DNA of 40,084 bases from an uncultured Fibrobacter sp. GTDB lineage: Bacteria > Fibrobacterota > Fibrobacteria > Fibrobacterales > Fibrobacteraceae. Positions 35,056 through 40,084 of this stretch are shown piece by piece (positions within the stretch are counted from its first letter, which is position 1; each line of letters begins with the position of its first letter). The stretch lies in assembly GCA_947165045.1 (NCBI GenBank), contig CAMUYW010000027.1, forward strand, positions 1 to 40,084. The letters are read 5' to 3'. Made by a program: the position numbers and the translations under genes. The notes beneath the pieces were generated by a model that saw only the letters and a program-made list of their open reading frames with translations, was not told the origin of the DNA and did not search any database.

Positions 35056-36375
35056 TTACTTAGCCTTCTTTGCGGCCTTAGCGTCTGCCTTCTTATCTTC
35101 CGGCTTAGCTTCGACCTTAGCAGGTTCTTCAGCAGGCTTCACTTCGATTTTCCATTCGACATTCTTGCCAGCGAGAAGTTCTGCAATATCCTTCTTCAAG
35201 TCATCCTTTTCCTTTTCGAATGCTGCATACTGCTTGTACGAGCCATCCGGATTCACGAGGTAGACCTTCGGAACGTAGCCATCGCTGTAGAGTTCACCGA
35301 ACTGACGGCTTTCATCCCACACAACGCTAATCGTTTCATCGAACTTTGCGTCATCGATAAAGCGACGGATGCCCGGCTTGTTATTTCCACCGCTAGCGAT
35401 AGAAACAGTCGTGAGGCCCTTCGGAGCAAATTCCTTTGCAATTTCAAGAATTTGCGGAGCAGCGTGTGCGCAGTGACCGCAAGTTGCAGAGAAGTAGAAC
35501 ATGAGGAGCGGCTTTTGTGCAAATGCGCTCAAGTCTTCACCCTTAACCGTGATGCCCGAAGCCTTCACCTTGAAGTTCATCTTGGCAGGCATACCGTTCA
35601 CAAGCGTATCGCCACGGAGACCGGCAACTTCAGCCTTGAGTTTTTCTTCTTCAGCCTGAGCCTTTTTGGTCATTTCTTCGCGAAGAGCCTTCATCTTTTC
35701 GTTATAACGTTCACCGACAGCCTTGAGGGTATCATCTGGAAGAACCATTGCATACGTCGTATCACGAAGTTTCTTACCAGCATCACGGACACCGAGAACG
35801 AAATAATCACCATCAAACTCAGTCTGGAACTGGCGACCGATGTTGTAGAACTGGTTACCGAACTGGAAACCAACGAGATAAGAGAACTTCTGCTGTTCTG
35901 AAGCATTTTCGCCAAGTGTCACATTTTCGTTCTTTACTTCCGGAGCGGCTGTAATCGGCAAAGCCTTACGGAGAGAATCTACATATGCACGGATCTGAGC
36001 ATCATCCATGCCCTTAGTCACGCTTGTATCCGGCTGGGTCTTGAGATAACGTTCACGCATTGCATTCTGGATGCGTCTGCTAACAGCAGCAAGAGAATCC
36101 TGAGGGAGCTGAACCTTAACCGTAGAATCTTTCAAATTGCCCAAAGCATCGCGGAAAGCCTGAATAACAACATCTTCATCAATGCCTTCGCCCGACTGCC
36201 AAGGAAGATTTGAAAAATTCTGAAGACCGAACTGAGCACCCAGCATGTATGCAAATTTTTGGTCATCTGTAGAATTCGGAGTTACAGCAGCAACTTTAGT
36301 AACCGGTTTCTGAGCATCACTGCAAGCAATAAGAGCTAGAGCGGCAGCACCAAGAGCAATCTTTTTCAATTTCAT
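35056..36375 (-). CDS. lipoprotein with two FKBP-N-like modules and a thioredoxin domain
   Basis: This 439-residue protein has a lipoprotein signal (ALIAC, lipid Cys18). Two similar helical modules follow (about 35-115 and 158-245). Each starts with a (D/E)QQKF-type motif and (F/Y)(A/L)xG(F/A)QFG, like the N-terminal dimerisation domain of FkpA/Mip-type prolyl isomerases. The catalytic FKBP domain is absent. Instead, residues about 270-395 form a TlpA/thioredoxin-like domain with active site CGHC (299-302) and a Val-Pro loop (GYVPKVYLV). The end is Lys/Ala/Glu-rich. It likely acts as an envelope disulfide or redox protein. A short ribosome-binding site (AAGGAGT) precedes the ATG. Confidence 0.85.
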   Translation of the reverse strand: MKLKKIALGAAALALIACSDAQKPVTKVAAVTPNSTDDQKFAYMLGAQFGLQNFSNLPWQSGEGIDEDVVIQAFRDALGNLKDSTVKVQLPQDSLAAVSRRIQNAMRERYLKTQPDTSVTKGMDDAQIRAYVDSLRKALPITAAPEVKNENVTLGENASEQQKFSYLVGFQFGNQFYNIGRQFQTEFDGDYFVLGVRDAGKKLRDTTYAMVLPDDTLKAVGERYNEKMKALREEMTKKAQAEEEKLKAEVAGLRGDTLVNGMPAKMNFKVKASGITVKGEDLSAFAQKPLLMFYFSATCGHCAHAAPQILEIAKEFAPKGLTTVSIASGGNNKPGIRRFIDDAKFDETISVVWDESRQFGELYSDGYVPKVYLVNPDGSYKQYAAFEKEKDDLKKDIAELLAGKNVEWKIEVKPAEEPAKVEAKPEDKKADAKAAKKAK

Positions 36376-36449
36376 TTTTAAAGACTCCTTAAAGTCAAAA
36401 ACATTAGGAATGCACTCATCCCTATTTTCGCGTTTTAATATACATATTT

Positions 36450-37601
36450 TTAGCGAAGTGAATCGCGCACAAAGCCGTTTTTAGGCTCCCCATCGACAAC
36501 TTTAAAAGACGTTGCCCCAATAACAGCCCCATCTTTGTACGCAGTTTCTACGCGATATGTACCCGCAGGGATATTTTTCTTTTTAGAATAGCTACGATAT
36601 CCCATATCCCGTCCACCACGAATAACCATCCGACTAGATGTAATTTTATCAGTCAACATAAATCTATTTTTTGAGGGTTCCTTATAGTACCAACGATATT
36701 CAATGGGGGCCTTCAGTTCTGCAGGTGCATAAACCGAAGACATAAAGAAAATCTCATCGCCTTCATCCTTGTGAATTGTTAAGCCCTTAAAACCTATCTT
36801 TTGCCAAAAATCTAATTTATCAGCATCACAAGAATACGATTCACGATCGAAATTTTTGCACACAATTTGCTGTTTTAAAACAAGCGGAACCGGCGCGATC
36901 CAATTTACTAAATAGGCTATTGAAAGGACTAAAGATATTGCGATGGGCGCTATCAAGAAACGCTTATTGTGAGAAACGCCCTTTAACGATTTTATCCAAA
37001 GTAAATAACAAATTCCAACAGAAAAAAGCGTGCTTAAAAAGAACCAAAATGTACCCATTCCATGAACCAAATGCGGAATCAAGAAATTAAAAAGCATCGT
37101 CCCCAACAAACAGAAAAAAGCAAGACAAATGCCAAAATTTTCGTACTTTTCCTTCAAGAACTCATTACCGACAAGCAACACCGCCAATATAAGCACAATG
37201 ACAAACGCGGCGATGGAACCGGAGCTTTTGAAATAGCAAATGACAAGCGCGCTGTACAGGTTTCCAAAACAGAACTGTACAAGCCAAGTCAAACGATCTA
37301 TCCATTTTTGCGGCCATTCATTAGAGAACGCCTTGTTGAAAAAAGCGTTTATATTTTTGACATCTAATTCTTCGTCAATTGAATTATCAAAGCTATCTAA
37401 AGACTTACGAGTTGCTATAAAGTAAATAGAAATAAAAGCTAAGATATAATAAAACGATAAAAAGATCAGGTCCGAGCCATAGACCTTGCTCCCAATCGTC
37501 ATCGAATCCCAACTGAACCCGCCTAAAAAAGCAATCGCCGGAAAGAATTTTTCAGCTTTCTGAATAGCGGACTTTTCCCGCAATTTATTAAAAAAATCCA
37601 T
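36450..37601 (-). CDS. multi-pass membrane protein with C-terminal DUF2914 domain
   Basis: This protein of about 383 residues has around seven to eight hydrophobic segments in the first 240 residues (for example DLIFLSFYYILAFISIYFI, AAFVIVLILAVLL, APIAISLVLSIAYLV). They are followed by an outside domain of about 130 residues with VYAPAELKAPIEYRWYY, GGRDMGYRSYSKKKNIPAG and YRVETAYKDG, typical of DUF2914. The C-terminal domain is predicted to be periplasmic. Family function is not known. ATG 37601 was preferred to TTG 37616. No ribosome-binding site is clear. It is 74 bp upstream of the FKBP-N/thioredoxin gene on the same strand. Confidence 0.78.
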   Translation of the reverse strand: MDFFNKLREKSAIQKAEKFFPAIAFLGGFSWDSMTIGSKVYGSDLIFLSFYYILAFISIYFIATRKSLDSFDNSIDEELDVKNINAFFNKAFSNEWPQKWIDRLTWLVQFCFGNLYSALVICYFKSSGSIAAFVIVLILAVLLVGNEFLKEKYENFGICLAFFCLLGTMLFNFLIPHLVHGMGTFWFFLSTLFSVGICYLLWIKSLKGVSHNKRFLIAPIAISLVLSIAYLVNWIAPVPLVLKQQIVCKNFDRESYSCDADKLDFWQKIGFKGLTIHKDEGDEIFFMSSVYAPAELKAPIEYRWYYKEPSKNRFMLTDKITSSRMVIRGGRDMGYRSYSKKKNIPAGTYRVETAYKDGAVIGATSFKVVDGEPKNGFVRDSLR

Positions 37602-37771
37602 AGCGCCAAAATACAAAAAAGTTCAAAGTCTATCTACCATTTTCAAGGCAAAGTTCCTATATGCAACGCATGCAACAAAAAAGTTAGGCCAAACTCGTTA
37701 AAACAGCCTCAAAAGCGTTCTTTATTCTAAAACAAACTATATTACAGTTGTCACAAAAAAAGGAGAATATA

Positions 37772-38746
37772 ATGAAAAAAATCACTTTATTGCTTTGGGG
37801 ATTAGCATCATTTTTGCCCGCAGAAACATTCACCTTACATTTTCTCATTCCTAAAGACAGCTGTTGGATTGAATCTGGAGCCGCTTTTATCGCAAACAAC
37901 GATGGAAAGTTGCAAGCCATGACAAAAGACGATAATTATCCAGGGTGGTTCTCTTATAGTTGGGATAAGACGAATGTGCCTGATTCCATGCTATTCTACT
38001 GCAATGATGATAAAACTCTGGCTCATCCAATAGGCATGAACAAAATCGGAGCAGATTCCATTGAAACATTCCCTGCTAAAATACTATTTGATTTAGTTGA
38101 AGATGAGGTTGATTTTGCTAACGCACTTTATTTCATTCCCGATGCTGAAAAATATGAAGTCGAATTCATTAGTAATATTTACTTGGGGAATTCCATTGCT
38201 TTAGATGTAAGAGATCCTCGCCCATCTTGTTTTTACACTCCCGAAAGAGAATACGACGATCCGGCCCCCAACGATTTACTCCCCAAAGTTGACATTTTCT
38301 ATAGCATTGTAAACGCCGCAGGTGATACGATACAACCAGAAAAAGAGATGACTTGCAATGAAACCGAAATCGCGAACCACTGCACCAAAGGAAGACCTGA
38401 AATAAAGACCCAGATGTTGCCTCCAGGCGATTATAAAGTCATTATGCGAATTATATCTGACGGAACTGAATATACATACATTTCTAACGTAACCTCAGCA
38501 GGCGAAAATGGAACGCTAGATTTGCAAACATTCAATAAAATGAAAAATGTTTTTAAAATCAAATCCTTGGGGTCGCAAATCCAAATTTCTAGCACTCGTC
38601 CATCGACTTTTGCCATATTCAATTCTAAAGGTCAAATAATCAAAAACGGACGTGTAAATGGTTCTGCCAACATCACGACACCCTCAGCCGGAAACTATTG
38701 GGTCAAGGTAGGCTCCGAGAGTCGCCAAGTGCGAGTTTTCAATTAG
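37772..38746 (+). CDS. secreted protein of unknown function with sorting-like C-terminus
   Basis: This 324-residue protein starts at ATG 37772, six bases after AGGAG. It has a Sec signal peptide (MKKITLLLWGLASFLPA, cleavage near 18). The body is beta-rich, with Cys residues that could form disulfides (FYCND, PSCFY, EMTCNET, NHCTK). An Ig-like segment (GDYKVIMRIISDGTEYTY) follows near 220. The last 60 residues (FAIFNSKGQIIKNGRV, GNYWVKVGSESRQVRV) resemble the sorting-like tails of the GH30 and GH43 enzymes here. I do not recognise a catalytic domain. It stands alone, between the divergent DUF2914 gene and proS. Confidence 0.75.
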   Translation: MKKITLLLWGLASFLPAETFTLHFLIPKDSCWIESGAAFIANNDGKLQAMTKDDNYPGWFSYSWDKTNVPDSMLFYCNDDKTLAHPIGMNKIGADSIETFPAKILFDLVEDEVDFANALYFIPDAEKYEVEFISNIYLGNSIALDVRDPRPSCFYTPEREYDDPAPNDLLPKVDIFYSIVNAAGDTIQPEKEMTCNETEIANHCTKGRPEIKTQMLPPGDYKVIMRIISDGTEYTYISNVTSAGENGTLDLQTFNKMKNVFKIKSLGSQIQISSTRPSTFAIFNSKGQIIKNGRVNGSANITTPSAGNYWVKVGSESRQVRVFN

Positions 38747-38823
38747 AATTGATTTGGGGAGAACTTGTCCAGTAATGGCTTTTTAGCTAAATTTACGCCG
38801 TAAAATTTTAAAAGGTCATTACA

Positions 38824-40084
38824 ATGAAACTCTCCAAGTATTTTTACGTCACGCTCCGCGAAACGCCGAGCGATGCCACCATGCCCTCCCACATATTTTT
38901 GATGCGCGGCGGCTATATCAAGCCCGTTTCTACCGGTATCTATTCCATGATGCCGATGGGCTTCCGCGTCATCCAAAAGATTGTAAACATCATCCGCGAA
39001 GAAATGAACAAGATTGGCGGTATCGAAGTGGATTTGCCGGTGGTGCAGACCGCTGAACTCTGGAGCGAATCGGGCCGTTACCAGGCCATTGGCGAAGAAC
39101 TGCTCCGCTTCAAGGACCGTAACAACCACAACATGGTGCTCGCCATGACCCACGAAGAAGCCATGACCGACCTCGTGCGCTACGTGCTCAACAGCTACAA
39201 GCAGCTGCCGGTGATGCTCTACCAGTTCAAGACCAAGTACCGCGACGAAGCCCGTGCCCGCGGCGGCCTTATCCGCGTCCGCGAATTCTTGATGAAGGAT
39301 GCCTACAGCTTCCACACCAGCCAGGAAGACCTCGACCGTCACTACCAGGAAGAATACGACGCCTACCTCCGCATCTACCGTCGCGTGGGCATTGAACCGG
39401 TGGTGGTGCAGAGCGATACGGGTATCATGGGCGGTAAGGTCGCTCACGAATTCATGCTGGACACCCCGAACGGCGAAGACTACTTGATTCTCTGTAAGAA
39501 GTGCGGCTACCAGGCCAACCGCGAAATCGCCAAGTTCCAGCGCGTGCCGTTCAAGGGCGACGAGAACGCAGCCCTCGAAAAGGTCGAAACTCCGCACTGC
39601 CCGACCATCGAAGAACTCACGGCATTCATGAACGTCCCGGCTGAATCGACCGCCAAGTGCGTGTTCTTCGACTTCGAAGGCAAGCTCATCACGGTCGTGG
39701 TTCCGGGCAACCTCGACGTTTCCGAAATCAAGCTCCACAACCTCTTGAAGGCCAAGGAACTTTACCCGGCCGAAGACAGTCTCATTAAAGCTTGCGGCAT
39801 GGTTCCAGGCTTTGCTTCTCCGATCGGTTCTCACGACACACGCGTCATCGTCGACGAAGCTATCGCCGATTCCTTCGACCTGGTGACCGGCGCCAACGAA
39901 GAAGGCTTCCACTTCAAGCATTGCAACCCGAAGCGAGACTTCCCGAAGTTCGAAGTGGCCGACATCGCCGAAGCCAGCGAAGTTTGCAAGTGCCCCTGCT
40001 GCGGCGAACTCCTCACGGAAACCCGCGGTATCGAAATGGGTAACATCTTCAAGCTCGGCACCAAGTTCTCCGAATCCATGGGCG
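38824..40084 (+). CDS. proS: prolyl-tRNA synthetase (5' part, runs off the end)
   Basis: About 420 codons are visible of a bacterial-type class II prolyl-tRNA synthetase, which attaches proline to tRNA-Pro. Motif 1 lies around GIYSMMPMGFRVIQKI. VVQTAELWSESGRY and MTHEEAMTDLVR follow, and motif 2 is in YRDEARARGGLIRVREFLMKDAY. The GGKVAHEFM segment and the insertion editing domain (from about residue 225, with CKKCGYQAN) show the bacterial rather than archaeal type. AAAGG lies about eight bases before the ATG. The 3' part, including motif 3 and the anticodon-binding domain, is outside the window. Codon bias is strong, as for dnaK. Confidence 0.95.
   Translation, partial: MKLSKYFYVTLRETPSDATMPSHIFLMRGGYIKPVSTGIYSMMPMGFRVIQKIVNIIREEMNKIGGIEVDLPVVQTAELWSESGRYQAIGEELLRFKDRNNHNMVLAMTHEEAMTDLVRYVLNSYKQLPVMLYQFKTKYRDEARARGGLIRVREFLMKDAYSFHTSQEDLDRHYQEEYDAYLRIYRRVGIEPVVVQSDTGIMGGKVAHEFMLDTPNGEDYLILCKKCGYQANREIAKFQRVPFKGDENAALEKVETPHCPTIEELTAFMNVPAESTAKCVFFDFEGKLITVVVPGNLDVSEIKLHNLLKAKELYPAEDSLIKACGMVPGFASPIGSHDTRVIVDEAIADSFDLVTGANEEGFHFKHCNPKRDFPKFEVADIAEASEVCKCPCCGELLTETRGIEMGNIFKLGTKFSESMG

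Noticed and set aside
38743..39921. A 392-codon open frame on the minus strand opposite proS
   Set aside because: The plus strand encodes an unmistakable prolyl-tRNA synthetase; the antisense frame is Glu/Val/His/Phe-rich and matches nothing.

Overview
The window looks like a piece of a Fibrobacter chromosome (phylum Fibrobacterota, a strictly anaerobic gut or rumen fibre degrader). This is inference from gene content. Secreted plant-polysaccharide hydrolases (GH8-like, GH5, GH43-CBM6, GH30) with a shared C-terminal sorting-like module sit among housekeeping genes. There are lipoproteins with poly-serine linkers. Thiazole synthesis uses ThiH, the anaerobic tyrosine lyase. No rRNA, tRNA, CRISPR array, prophage or intact insertion sequence was found.

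Layout. 1-4.6 kb: the 5' end of a GH8-like enzyme (minus strand), a two-gene radical SAM/DUF4130 DNA-metabolism pair, and a GH5 mannanase-like enzyme with a carbohydrate-binding module. 4.6-7.5 kb: a flavin reductase-like protein, then three small lipoproteins that share a four-cysteine domain (four copies in all). 7.5-16 kb: the chaperone genes grpE, dnaK and dnaJ, interrupted by a GH43 enzyme, two unknown proteins and an orphan RelB/DinJ-type antitoxin. grpE and dnaK both have a near-consensus sigma-54 -24/-12 promoter with a related imperfect palindrome 18-20 bp upstream. A 56-bp palindromic insertion flanked by 5-bp direct repeats lies upstream of dnaK. 16-19 kb: a flavodoxin-like reductase and a GH30 enzyme.

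19-28.5 kb (minus strand): a cell-envelope/exopolysaccharide block with a Wzc-like tyrosine kinase ending in a Tyr-Gly repeat, an OmpA protein with six thrombospondin type 3 repeats, a CapD/WbpM-type nucleotide-sugar dehydratase and a Wzi-like outer-membrane protein. The vitamin genes coaX and thiE follow. 28.6-29.5 kb: a solitary type IV pilin-like gene with its own terminator. 29.5-32.5 kb: a thiS-thiF-thiG-thiH operon behind a TPP riboswitch. 32.6-40 kb: a small basic protein, mnmG, a lipoprotein that joins two FKBP-N-like modules to a CGHC thioredoxin domain, a DUF2914 membrane protein, a secreted protein of unknown function, and proS running off the end.

The most interesting signals are the shared sigma-54 plus palindrome control region of grpE and dnaK, the repeated four-cysteine lipoprotein domain, the tiny palindromic insertion, the uncharacterised radical SAM/DUF4130 pair, and the FKBP-N/thioredoxin lipoprotein.
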